Shown piece after piece: positions 26,375 to 35,232 of a stretch of DNA of 64,000 nucleotides; position 1 is the first letter of the stretch; the number at the start of each line of letters is the position of its first letter. A program made the translations under genes and the position numbers. The notes below the pieces were generated by a model. The model did not search any database. It was not told the origin of the DNA and was given only the letters and a program-made list of their open reading frames with translations. Origin of the DNA: Planctomycetota bacterium (GTDB lineage Bacteria > Planctomycetota > PLA2); contig JAJFFH010000027.1 of assembly GCA_021776735.1 (NCBI GenBank), positions 1 to 64,000 on the forward strand, written 5' to 3'.

Positions 26375-29300
26375 ATGTATCGCCAACTGTTCGCGTTGCT
26401 CGCTGCCGCCGCACTTTCCGGCGCGGTGTCTGCTCAAGACGCCCCGATTCCCAGACAATCGCCGAAACCGAGCGTTCCGGCCCCGAAAACCGCGCCTGCG
26501 CGGCCGTCTCAAGCGGGGAAGCTGGCCAAAAAAAAACCGGTGTCCGGAGGAGTCTTGCCCAAGGGCTGGGACGGCGCCCTGCGCTGGCGTTCCATCGGTC
26601 CGGCGAACATGGGCGGGCGCATCACAGCGATTGCGGTGCATCCGACGGACTCCTCGACGTGGTGGGCCGGGACGGCCGCGGGCGGATTGTTGAAGACCGT
26701 GAACGACGGCGCGTCGTTTGTCCATCAGTTCGAACGTGAGGCGTCCGGATCGATCGGCGACATCGCCGTGGCGCCGTCCAACCCCGACATTGTCTGGGTC
26801 GGGACCGGCGAGGCCAATCCGCGCAACTCGGTCAGTTGGGGCCGTGGCGTGTATCGCTCCGATGATGGCGGCAAGACGTTCGTCTCGATGGGCCTGAAGG
26901 GATCGTTTCAGATCGGCGCTGTTGCGATCCACCAAAACAACCCGGAGGTCGTGTTTGTCGGTGCGCTCGGGCGGTTGTGGGGTCCCAGCGACGAGCGCGG
27001 CCTTTTCAAGACCGATAACGGCGGCAAGACATGGAACAAGATTCTCTTTGTCGATGCCAAGACCGGCGTGATCGACGTTCAGTTTCATCCGTCGGACCCC
27101 GACACCTTGCTTGTCGCGACGTGGGAGCGCGAGCGCGACGGATTCGACACCAACGACCCCGCGAAGCGCCACGGTCCGGGAAGCGGCCTGTGGAAGTCGA
27201 TCGACGGGGGCGAGACGTTCGTGCGCATCACGGAAGGCCTGCCGCCGGGACCGCTGGGCCGCATGGGCCTTGCGTGGTCCCGCAGTAACCCCGACATCGT
27301 GTACGCGGTCGTCGACACCAAGACGATCGGCACCGAGCCGCCCAACGCTCCGTACATGGGCATCACCGGAGCCAACGCCGACGCCGGCGCGCGCCTCACA
27401 AGTGTGGCGAAGGGTTCGGCCGCGGAACAGGCAGGACTCAAGAAAGACGATATCGTGCTTGCGATCAACGACACGACGGTCCACTCGTACAACGACCTCG
27501 TGCGGCTCGCGCGCGGATACGAGGCGGGCGGCACCGCGACGTTCGAAGTGTCGCGTGCGCGCCGGAGCGTCAAGGTCGAGCTGACGTTCGGCAAGCGGCC
27601 GAAGCCTCGAGCCGTCCCCGGCCGGCGCACGCGCAGCTACTTCGGCGGGATGCTCGGCGGCCAGCGCGCGAACCTGCAGGACCAGCAGGGCAAGAAGGGC
27701 GCGGAGTTCGGCGGTATCTACAAGTCCGACGACGCGGGCGAGACCTGGACGCGGGTGAACTCGCTCAATCCGCGTCCGATGTATTTTTCGGAAATCCGTG
27801 TTGATCCGAACGACAAGAACCGCGTCTTCGTGCTCGGGATTCGTGCGTGGCGCAGCGACGACGGCGGCAAGACGTTTACGTCGAACCTGACGGGCCGCGG
27901 CGTCCATGTGGATCATCACGCGCTGTGGATCGATCCGAACGACAGTCGTCACATGATCCTCGGCAACGACGGCGGCATCTACACGACGCGCGACGACGGT
28001 TCGGTTTGGGAGCACCTGAACCAGGTTGCGATTGGGCAGTTCTATCACGTCGCCGTGGGGCCGCGGCGCAACTATCGCGTGTACGGCGGCCTGCAGGACA
28101 ACGGAAGCTGGGGCGGGCCGAGCCGCGTCGCGCACGGTCAGGGACCGACGAACGCCGACTGGTTCCGCATCGGCGGCGGCGACGGCTTTGTGTGTCGCGT
28201 CGATGCCGACGATCCCGACCAGATCTATTTCGAGAGCCAGAACGGGGGGCTCGGCCGGCGCCACCTCGAAAGCGGTGAGCGCGCGTTCGTGCGGCCGCGG
28301 CCGCCGCGCGGCCAGCAGTACCGCTTCAACTGGAACACTCCGTTCGTCTTGTCGCATCACAACGCGCGCATCTACTACGTCGCGGGCAACCGCGTGTTTC
28401 GTTCCCTCGACCGGGGCAGCGGCGTCCGCACCATTTCACCCGGGATCACGACTACGAAGCGCGGCAGCGCGACGGCACTGGCGGAATCGCCGCTCGATCC
28501 GAACGTGCTCTACGTTGGCACCGACGACGGCGCGCTGTGGATGACCAGGGACGGCGGCCACAACTGGCACGACCTGTTCAATGCACCGCCCGCGGCGGAC
28601 CCTGCCGCCAAGAAGAACACACGCGGACGGGCCGGCGGCCGCGCTGCCCGCATGCGCGAGCGCCTGAAGCGGATGGACACGAACGGCGACGGCGCGTTGC
28701 AGGCGGACGAGGTACCCGAGCGGATGCGCGGCTTTTTTGCGCGCCTCGACACCGATAAGAACGGTGTCGTCGAGGCCAAGGAAATCGAGGCGATGGCGCC
28801 CGCCGCCGGCAATGCCGAGAACAAGGCCAGGGCCACTACGCCGCAGGGCCTGCCGCTCGCCAAGCTGGTTGCCGAGCGCCGCTACGTCAGCAGCATCGAG
28901 CCGTCGCGCAAGGCCGCGGGCCGCGTCTACGTTGTCCTGGACGGCCACCGTTCGAACGACGATCGCCCGCAGATCCTGGTCAGCGAGGACTTCGGCCGCA
29001 CCTGGCGGTCGCTGGCCGGCGCGCTTCCGGCGAGAGCGGGGACGACCCGCGTGCTCCGCGAGGACCGCGTTCGACCGGAGCTGCTTTACCTGGGCACGGA
29101 GTTCGGCGCGTACGTCTCGCTCGATCGCGGTGCGATCTGGAGCCCCCTGGGCGATCTCCCCACCGTTCCGGTCCACGAGTTCGCCCAGCACAAATCCACC
29201 GGCGACATCGTCGCCGCGACCCATGGCCGCAGCCTGTGGGTGCTGAACGTAACCGCGCTACGCCAAGTAACCGCCGAGGCGGTCCGTGCGGACGTACATC

Positions 29301-29761
29301 TGTTCGAGCCCGAAACGGCGGTGATGTGGCGCTCGGAGCCGTCGCGCGGAGCCGCCCGCGGATTCTCCGGCAGCAACCCGCCCTACGGCACGACGCTGGT
29401 GTACGCCTTCAAGAAAGAAGTCGCCGCCCCGAAACTGCGCATCGAAACGCTCGACGGCAAGCTGCTCCGCGAACAGGATTTGAACGGCAAGCCGGGCGTG
29501 CACGTCGTGCAATGGAACCTGCGCCGCGACCAAACGCGTCCGGGCCGCTTCCGCCGTTTCGGGCCGCGCGTGCGCCCCGGAACGTATCGCGTAGTGTTGG
29601 TCGCCGGCGAAAAAACCAAGACCGCGACACTGCGCGTCGAGATCGACCCCGACCATCGCGACCCCGCGTGGATCGCTTTCGAGGAAGCCGAGGAAGCGCA
29701 CGCCGCGCAACAGGAAAACGAAGAGGGCGAAGAGTTCGACGACGGCGACTACGACCACTAG
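26375..29761 (+). CDS. secreted sortilin/VPS10-like beta-propeller with PDZ and EF-hand segments
   Basis: The ATG at 26375 follows GGAGGA and starts a signal peptide (MYRQLFALLAAAALSGAVSA). BNR/sortilin-type propeller blades recur (GVYRSDDGGKTF, GLFKTDNGGKTW, GLWKSIDGGETF, GIYKSDDAGETW, AWRSDDGGKTF). A PDZ-like insert lies near residues 340-405 (SVAKGSAAEQAGLKKDDIVL). Two EF-hand-like calcium loops occur later (DTNGDGALQADE, DTDKNGVVEAKE). The tail is acidic. Length is 1128 aa. Related proteins are often labelled glycosyl hydrolases, but I see no catalytic motif. A calcium-dependent extracellular binding protein is inferred. Confidence 0.8.
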   Translation: MYRQLFALLAAAALSGAVSAQDAPIPRQSPKPSVPAPKTAPARPSQAGKLAKKKPVSGGVLPKGWDGALRWRSIGPANMGGRITAIAVHPTDSSTWWAGTAAGGLLKTVNDGASFVHQFEREASGSIGDIAVAPSNPDIVWVGTGEANPRNSVSWGRGVYRSDDGGKTFVSMGLKGSFQIGAVAIHQNNPEVVFVGALGRLWGPSDERGLFKTDNGGKTWNKILFVDAKTGVIDVQFHPSDPDTLLVATWERERDGFDTNDPAKRHGPGSGLWKSIDGGETFVRITEGLPPGPLGRMGLAWSRSNPDIVYAVVDTKTIGTEPPNAPYMGITGANADAGARLTSVAKGSAAEQAGLKKDDIVLAINDTTVHSYNDLVRLARGYEAGGTATFEVSRARRSVKVELTFGKRPKPRAVPGRRTRSYFGGMLGGQRANLQDQQGKKGAEFGGIYKSDDAGETWTRVNSLNPRPMYFSEIRVDPNDKNRVFVLGIRAWRSDDGGKTFTSNLTGRGVHVDHHALWIDPNDSRHMILGNDGGIYTTRDDGSVWEHLNQVAIGQFYHVAVGPRRNYRVYGGLQDNGSWGGPSRVAHGQGPTNADWFRIGGGDGFVCRVDADDPDQIYFESQNGGLGRRHLESGERAFVRPRPPRGQQYRFNWNTPFVLSHHNARIYYVAGNRVFRSLDRGSGVRTISPGITTTKRGSATALAESPLDPNVLYVGTDDGALWMTRDGGHNWHDLFNAPPAADPAAKKNTRGRAGGRAARMRERLKRMDTNGDGALQADEVPERMRGFFARLDTDKNGVVEAKEIEAMAPAAGNAENKARATTPQGLPLAKLVAERRYVSSIEPSRKAAGRVYVVLDGHRSNDDRPQILVSEDFGRTWRSLAGALPARAGTTRVLREDRVRPELLYLGTEFGAYVSLDRGAIWSPLGDLPTVPVHEFAQHKSTGDIVAATHGRSLWVLNVTALRQVTAEAVRADVHLFEPETAVMWRSEPSRGAARGFSGSNPPYGTTLVYAFKKEVAAPKLRIETLDGKLLREQDLNGKPGVHVVQWNLRRDQTRPGRFRRFGPRVRPGTYRVVLVAGEKTKTATLRVEIDPDHRDPAWIAFEEAEEAHAAQQENEEGEEFDDGDYDH

Positions 29762-30387
29762 AAACCCGCGAAGCGGGTTTCCATAGGGCTGGTGTGCCCC
29801 CTCCGGTGGCCCACCAACGAAAGCAAACGGACGGCGATGTCGTCGCGTGTGCCAAGACGCGGGAGGGGTCCGTCCAGATAGTCCCGTGCCATCGCCGCGA
29901 CCCGGCCCCGACCCCGAGCCCGACTCCGCATGCGACCCGTCCCACGATCCGCAACGGCTACGTGAACGTCGTTCGTGAACGAGAACGGAGTCGGGTTCGG
30001 GGCGGGTCGTTCAACGGAAAGAAACACGGCCTCGATCCCGACGTGTGAGCGGAACATTCGTGCACTCGCTGCGTTGCTGTCGCACGACGGCTGCGGATTC
30101 TTGCCGGCAGAAAAAACACGGAGCGCCACGGGGGGCCACGGATGACAGAGAGATGAAGGGAGATGAGTCGTCACCACGATGTTCATGAGAAGGAAGGAGG
30201 GAGAGAAAGAGTAGTGACGGGGGCTTTTGTTTTGAAAAACCCCCCTCCTGGCGCCCTCCCTCTCGGTTCTGGCGGGGAAGCTGGCGCTTCGCGGGATATT
30301 CGCGCATCCTGTTGGTGGCCGCTCCCGGTCAATCAGGCAACGACCGGTCAGCGGGCTCAAACGACACTCCGAAGGAGACCAACGGAC
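29762..30387. repeat. intergenic repeat mosaic
   Basis: No convincing gene. It contains a full dispersed-motif copy (29827-29841), a GAACGTCGTTCGTGAACG repeat (29965-29982), a period-6 pyrimidine-rich array (CCGACCCCGAGCCCGACTCCG, about 29900-29930), GAGCGGAACATTCGTGCAC (30046-30064), and a CACGGAGCGCCACGG / CACCACGATGTTCATGAG block (30116-30186). Matching pieces recur in 37513-38140. The end carries the GAAGGAG ribosome binding site of the next gene. Confidence 0.65.
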
Positions 30388-31389
30388 ATGCGAGGACTTT
30401 TGACAACCACGGCGCTCGTGGTCTTTTTTGGGAGCGCGGCTTTCGCGCAGGGGACGCAGGACAAAAAGACCATCGCGCAAAAGATGCGCGAGAATCTGAA
30501 TGTCGGCCCCGGGTTCGCCCAAAAGGACTTCATGGGCAATATGAAGAAGGGCCTGACCGAGAAGTTCGGCGACAAGCGCGGCGGGCAGCTCTTCGGCAAC
30601 CTGCAGGGCAACAAGTCGAACATGGACTCGGACGACATGGTCGGCCTGATGAATGGCAAGGGCACGAAGAAGGATCTTCAGAGCCTGTTCGGCTGCAAGC
30701 GCAGCGAGACCGGTGGTGTGCGCGACACCTTGGACGGCGCGGTCGGCGAGAAGAACCGTGACATGTTTTTCGGCATGATGATCGGAGAGATGACCGGGCC
30801 CAAGAACGGCATCGACCCCGAGTCCGACGGATTCAAGCACATTTGCGAATGCCGCGACTCGATGGAAGAAGCGGACTTCGACAAGCTGCGCAAGGGCAAC
30901 GTCTCGACGAAGAGCGTCAGCGAAGCGTTCGACATCAACGACAAGAAGCTGTGCAAGCTTCTGCAGCGCATCCTGAACGCGATGCGTCAGTCGGAAGCCG
31001 TGAACCATCCCATGTGCGCATCGCTGGGCATGGGCGACACGAGCCGCTTCGACCCCAAGAACATGCCGGCGCCGGCCGAAGGTATGCCCGGCACCGGCTC
31101 GGAGTTCTCCGGCGGCATGGCGGGCGGAATGCCCTTCGACATGAAGATGCCGCCGATGCCGTTCATGGGCGGCAACATGCAGGGGATGCCCGGCTGCGAG
31201 CCGCCGCCGTGCGTGCCGCCGCCGTGCGAGCCCGACCAGGGCGGAGGCGCAGGCCCGACCCCGACTCCGACGCCCACACCGACTCCGACTCCGACACCCG
31301 GCGCCGGACCGGATCGTCCGGACCCGAGCCCGAAGCCCGAGCGACCGGGCGCGCCCCCGCGCAAGAAGGACAGCGGCGACGACAACTAG
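30388..31389 (+). CDS. secreted Met/Gly-rich protein with Pro-Thr tail (unknown function)
   Basis: The ATG at 30388 follows AAGGAG. A signal peptide (MRGLLTTTALVVFFGSAAFA) precedes about 200 charged helical residues with four or so Cys (FGCKRSE, HICECRD, KLCKLLQ). A Met/Gly/Pro-rich region follows (GMAGGMPFDMKMPPMPFMGG), then CEPPPCVPPPCEPD, a (PT)n run and a basic-acidic tail. It resembles no family I can name. The Met and Cys clusters could bind copper, but this is speculation. A clear terminator follows. Confidence 0.6.
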   Translation: MRGLLTTTALVVFFGSAAFAQGTQDKKTIAQKMRENLNVGPGFAQKDFMGNMKKGLTEKFGDKRGGQLFGNLQGNKSNMDSDDMVGLMNGKGTKKDLQSLFGCKRSETGGVRDTLDGAVGEKNRDMFFGMMIGEMTGPKNGIDPESDGFKHICECRDSMEEADFDKLRKGNVSTKSVSEAFDINDKKLCKLLQRILNAMRQSEAVNHPMCASLGMGDTSRFDPKNMPAPAEGMPGTGSEFSGGMAGGMPFDMKMPPMPFMGGNMQGMPGCEPPPCVPPPCEPDQGGGAGPTPTPTPTPTPTPTPGAGPDRPDPSPKPERPGAPPRKKDSGDDN

Positions 31390-31414
31390 ACCTCGTCCTG
31401 CCAACGCAAACCAC

Positions 31415-31443
31415 GGCGCGCCCTTCGGGGTGCGCCGTTTTTG
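31415..31443 (+). terminator. intrinsic terminator after the Met/Gly-rich protein gene
   Basis: GGCGCGCCC (31415-31423), TTCG loop and GGGTGCGCC (31428-31436) pair with one G-T wobble, followed by GTTTTTG. The rest of the gap to 31732 holds two motif copies (31468-31480 exact core; 31662-31677 with one base missing) and nothing else I recognise. Confidence 0.85.
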
Positions 31444-31732
31444 TGTGTCGTGTGTTGTTGTGACGTGAATCGCCGTCCGTCCGCTTTCTTCCGACGATTT
31501 CCATGCGAAAAAAAGGGCGCCTTCGCGGACCCGCACGCGAAGACGATTGAACCGGGCCGGGCACAAGGGGCAGGCCGCCCCGAAGGACGCGGGCCGCCGG
31601 GGACCGGAGCGATGGGGAGCCTTGGAACCGGTGAGCGGCGCTTGGGTTTAGAGAAAGTTGCACGACGGCGATGTTTTTGGGCTGTTCCGCGTGGGGTAGC
31701 CGCGCGACGGTACACTGTCTCCGGGAGGTGCC

Positions 31733-32491
31733 ATGTCGATTCAGGATGCCGTAGATGTTGCGGGCCTGCGGGCTGTCGGAGGCATCGTGGCCGAGATTCG
31801 GGACCGGCTGGGACGGGCTGTGGCGCCGGGCGTGACCACGGGCGAACTCGATGCCTTGGCGCAGCGACTCCTGCGACGGCGCGGCGCGCGGTCCGCTCCG
31901 CGATTGGCGTATGAGTTTCCCGGCGCCACCTGCATCAGCATCAACGACGAGTTGGCCCACGGAATTCCGTCGCCGGAGCGGGTGTTGCGGGAGGGCGATC
32001 TGGTCAACATCGACGTCTCGGCGGAACGGGACGGATACTGGGCCGACACCGGCGCCAGTTTTCCTGTCGGACGCGTCGATTCCGTGTGTGCCGCGCTGCT
32101 CCGGGCCGCGCGGGCGGCGCTGGCGGCGGCGCTGGCGGTCGTGCGCGCCGGCGCGCCGATCCACGGAGTCGGCCGCGCGGTGGAAGCCGTCGCCCGGTCC
32201 ACACCGTTTTTTGTCGTTGAGAACCTGTGCGGACACGGCGTCGGCCGCTTCATTCACGAGGCGCCGTCGGTGCCGAACGTGTTCGACCGGCGCACGGTCG
32301 GGGTCTTCGAGGAAGGTCTCGTGGTGACGATCGAGCCGTTTCTCACGACCGGGGCGACGGTGGCGGTCGATTCGGAAAACGGATGGACGCTACGGACCCC
32401 GGATGGGAGCATCGGGGCGCAGTTCGAACACACGGTCCTCGTTACGGCGGACGGGCCGCTCATCCTCACGGACTCGAAGCGAGGAACATGA
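31733..32491 (+). CDS. map: methionine aminopeptidase, type I
   Basis: Removes the N-terminal Met from nascent proteins. The 252-residue protein has His76 (ELAHGIPS) and the metal ligands Asp94 (NIDVSAERDGYWADTG), Asp105, His168 (CGHGVGRFIHEAP), Glu201 (TIEPFL) and Glu232 (QFEHTV). Spacing matches E. coli MetAP within a few residues. The stop overlaps the ATG of the next gene (ATGA). A close paralogue elsewhere in the genome would not be surprising, since this copy is not beside ribosomal genes. Confidence 0.95.
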   Translation: MSIQDAVDVAGLRAVGGIVAEIRDRLGRAVAPGVTTGELDALAQRLLRRRGARSAPRLAYEFPGATCISINDELAHGIPSPERVLREGDLVNIDVSAERDGYWADTGASFPVGRVDSVCAALLRAARAALAAALAVVRAGAPIHGVGRAVEAVARSTPFFVVENLCGHGVGRFIHEAPSVPNVFDRRTVGVFEEGLVVTIEPFLTTGATVAVDSENGWTLRTPDGSIGAQFEHTVLVTADGPLILTDSKRGT

Positions 32492-32976
32492 TGGACCCGC
32501 AAGTAGTGACCCTGGAGCAAAGGAGCGCCGCCGGCATCGAGGTGCGGACGAGCAACGGCGATGAGATGGACCCGCTCCGTGCCCGGATCCCGGCGCTGTG
32601 GGGACGCTTTTTTTCGGAAGGCCTGCTGGAGAAGATTCCCGGCCGTACCGATGGCGCGGTGCCGATGGGCATTTACAGCGACTACGAGACCGACCACACC
32701 GGGCCGTACACCCTGATGGCCGGTGCCGAGGTGTGCACTGCGAGCAATGCAGCGGAGCTGCCCGAGCTGCCGGAGGGCATGACGAGCTTGACGGTTCCTG
32801 CGGGCCGGTACTTGAAGTTCCTGGCGCGCGGTCCGATGCCGCAGGCGTTGGTCGAGACGTGGATGACGATCTGGGCGTACTTCGGCGCCGAGTCCGAGCA
32901 CGCCCGCGCTTTCACCACCGACTTTGAACTGCACCGCGGCCCGGACGAAGCCGAGATCTACATCTCGATTCGGTAG
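32488..32976 (+). CDS. GyrI-like / AraC effector-binding-domain protein
   Basis: The 162-residue protein resembles stand-alone effector-binding domains (SHS2 fold): RARIPALWGRFFSEGL, a PMGIYSDYETD motif, LMAGAEV, LTVPAGRYLKFLARGPMPQAL and FTTDFELHRGPDEAEIYISI. Such proteins bind small or amphiphilic ligands, and some inhibit gyrase or hydrolyse cyclopropanes. Here the start overlaps the map stop and the truncated NTF2-like gene follows 18 bp downstream, so the three are probably co-transcribed. The ligand is unknown. Confidence 0.8.
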   Translation: MMDPQVVTLEQRSAAGIEVRTSNGDEMDPLRARIPALWGRFFSEGLLEKIPGRTDGAVPMGIYSDYETDHTGPYTLMAGAEVCTASNAAELPELPEGMTSLTVPAGRYLKFLARGPMPQALVETWMTIWAYFGAESEHARAFTTDFELHRGPDEAEIYISIR

Positions 32977-32994
32977 GTCCGGCAGGAGGCGTGC

Positions 32995-33270
32995 ATGAGC
33001 AATGACGCGCTACCCGAAACGGCTGTTGCCGCCGTGGTCGGGCGCATCCACGAACTCTGGCAGGCGCAACGCTACGACGAGATCGGCGAGTTCCTCGACG
33101 ACGCGGTGGTGATTGCGCCCCCGGGCGGCGGCCCGCGTGTTTGCGGCCGCGACGCCTACGTCCAGTCGTACCGCGACTACGACCGGGCGGTGACGACGAA
33201 CGAATTCGTGGACTACCCGTTCGGCGGGCGCCGGCGCTTGGGGCGCGCGCCCTTGCGGCCCGGCCGGTAG
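32995..33270 (+). CDS. NTF2/SnoaL-like protein, probably C-terminally truncated
   Basis: The ATG at 32995 follows AGGAGG. The first 70 residues resemble SnoaL/NTF2-like proteins (VVGRIHELWQAQRYDEIGEF, VIAPPGGGPRVCGRDAYVQS, FVDYP). The usual second half of the cone fold is missing: after FVDYPFGG the chain becomes a basic tail (RRRLGRAPLRPGR) that overlaps the 3' end of the convergent ygiQ gene by 58 bp. It may be nonfunctional. Confidence 0.55.
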   Translation: MSNDALPETAVAAVVGRIHELWQAQRYDEIGEFLDDAVVIAPPGGGPRVCGRDAYVQSYRDYDRAVTTNEFVDYPFGGRRRLGRAPLRPGR

Positions 33271-35180
33271 CCTACCGTGCGGGCGCTCTTGCCGCCGCGC
33301 GCGTGCCGGCTTACACCGGCGTCGTCGGCGTGCACGTAGGTTGCATCGCCGTCCTTGGCTTGCTTCCGGCGTGCTTCCACCGCTGCCTTCGGCGGGCTTT
33401 CGGGGATCAGCGCGAGCGGCCCGCTTCCGATCAGATCCTTGCGTCCGCGGTCGAGGAGTGCTCGGCGTACCGCGAACCAGTTCTCGGGCTTGAAGTATTG
33501 GAGGAGCGCGCGTTGTACCTTGCGGTCGCGTAGTCGGACCGCGGTATCGACCGGCTTCATGGTCATCGGGTCGAGGCCGGTGTGAAACATCGTCGTGGCG
33601 ACGTCCATCGGTGCCGGAATAAAGTCCTGCACCTGCCGCGGCCGGTAGCCGCGCTGTTTCAAGAACACCGCAAGTTCGATCATATCGTCGACCGTGCTGC
33701 CGGGGTGGCTCGAGATGAAGTACGGCACGACGTACTGCTCCTTGCCCGCGGCGCGGCTGGCCGCAACAAACTGCGAGGCGAACTCGTCGCACGACGCCTT
33801 GTCCGGTTTCTTCATCAGCGACAGCACGCGGTCGCTCGTGTGCTCCGGCGCGATCTTCAGATGCCCGCCGGTGTGGTGCCGCGCGATCTCCTCGACGTAC
33901 TCCGGGTCGAGGTTGGCGAGATCCATGCGAATGCCGGATGCGACGAACACATGCTTCACGCCCGGCACGCGCCGCGCCTTGCGCAACAGATCGATCGTCG
34001 GCTTGTGACTCGTGCCGAGCAACGGGCACACCTTCGGGTGGATGCACGAGAGCCGCCGGCATTTGGCCTCGACGTCCGGCCGTGTACAGCGCATGTCGTA
34101 CATGTTCGCCGTCGGTCCGCCGAGGTCCGAAATCGTGCCCTTGAACTCCGGGTCCGCGGCGATCCTTTCGACCTCGTTCAGGATCGACGCCTGGCTGCGG
34201 CTCTGCATGATGCGCCCCTCGTGCATGGTGATCGAGCAGAACGTGCAGCCGCCGAAACAGCCGCGCATGATCGTGACCGAGTCCTTGATCATCGTGTGGG
34301 CGGGGATGGCTGCCTTGTACGCGGGGTGGGGATGGCGCCGGAAGGGGAGGCCGAAGACGTGGTCCATCTCCTCTTGTTCGAGCGGCAGCGAGGGCGGGTT
34401 GTGAACCAGCCAGCGGTCGCCGTGGCGCTGCACCAGCCGGCTTGCGTTAAGGGGGTTGGTCTCGTGGTGGTGACGCCGCGTCATCTCGGCGAAGCGGCGC
34501 TTGTCGGCTTTGACTTCCCCGAACGACGGCAGCTCGATCGACGGCGCGGGCGGTTTCTCGGTCTTGCCGAGCAGGTAGCACGCGCCCCGCATGTCGCGCA
34601 GGTCCCGGACGTCCTCGCCCGCGTCGAGTCGCCGTGCGATTTCGACAATGGGCTTTTCGCCCATGCCGAACACCAGGAGGTCAGCCTTGCTGTTGACCAG
34701 CAGCGACGGGCGCACGGTGTCGGACCAGTAGTCGAAGTGCGCGATGCGGCGCAGCGACGCCTCGATGCCGCCGATGACAATCGGCACGCCGGAAAACGCC
34801 TCGCGGCACCGCTGGGCGTAGATCGGGACACACCGGTCCGGGCGCAGACCGATTTCGCCGCCCGGCGAGTAGGCGTCGTCGTTGCGGCGCTTCTTGTTGG
34901 CGGTGTAGTGATTGATCAGCGAGTCCATGTTCCCGCCGCTGACCGCATAGAACAGGCGCGGGCGACCCAGCTCGCGCCAGGCGTCGGCAGTGCGCCAGTC
35001 CGGCTGCGCCAGAATCGCCACCCGAAGGCCCGCGTCTTCCAGCACGCGCCCGAGAATCGCCATGGCGAAGCTCGGATGATCGACGTACGCATCCCCCGTG
35101 ACCAGCACGACATCGGGCTCGCGCCAGCCGCGCACGTCCATCTCGGCGCGACTCATGGGTAAAAACAGGGAGATCGCCAC
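33213..35180 (-). CDS. ygiQ: YgiQ-family radical SAM protein
   Basis: The protein has the UPF0313 N-terminus (FLPMSRAEMD, VLVTGDAYVDHPSF, IGGIEASLRRIAHFDYWSD) and the radical SAM cluster motif Cys308-Cys312-Cys315 (RGCFGGCTFC). The C-terminal block QDFIPAPMDVATTMFHTG is typical. The role of YgiQ is unsettled. The start at 35180 (GTG) keeps the FLPMSR segment seen in homologues. The Lys/Arg-rich tail (KGARPKRRRPPNG) overlaps the small gene at 32995. A variant motif copy (33343-33356) encodes KDGDA. The gene is divergent from the surface-protein gene at 35233. Confidence 0.92.
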   Translation of the reverse strand: MAISLFLPMSRAEMDVRGWREPDVVLVTGDAYVDHPSFAMAILGRVLEDAGLRVAILAQPDWRTADAWRELGRPRLFYAVSGGNMDSLINHYTANKKRRNDDAYSPGGEIGLRPDRCVPIYAQRCREAFSGVPIVIGGIEASLRRIAHFDYWSDTVRPSLLVNSKADLLVFGMGEKPIVEIARRLDAGEDVRDLRDMRGACYLLGKTEKPPAPSIELPSFGEVKADKRRFAEMTRRHHHETNPLNASRLVQRHGDRWLVHNPPSLPLEQEEMDHVFGLPFRRHPHPAYKAAIPAHTMIKDSVTIMRGCFGGCTFCSITMHEGRIMQSRSQASILNEVERIAADPEFKGTISDLGGPTANMYDMRCTRPDVEAKCRRLSCIHPKVCPLLGTSHKPTIDLLRKARRVPGVKHVFVASGIRMDLANLDPEYVEEIARHHTGGHLKIAPEHTSDRVLSLMKKPDKASCDEFASQFVAASRAAGKEQYVVPYFISSHPGSTVDDMIELAVFLKQRGYRPRQVQDFIPAPMDVATTMFHTGLDPMTMKPVDTAVRLRDRKVQRALLQYFKPENWFAVRRALLDRGRKDLIGSGPLALIPESPPKAAVEARRKQAKDGDATYVHADDAGVSRHARGGKSARTVGYRPGRKGARPKRRRPPNG

Positions 35181-35232
35181 GGAAAGAGTGTAGCGGGCGC
35201 GGCAGGCGTTGCCCGGTTATGCTCGCCCATTC

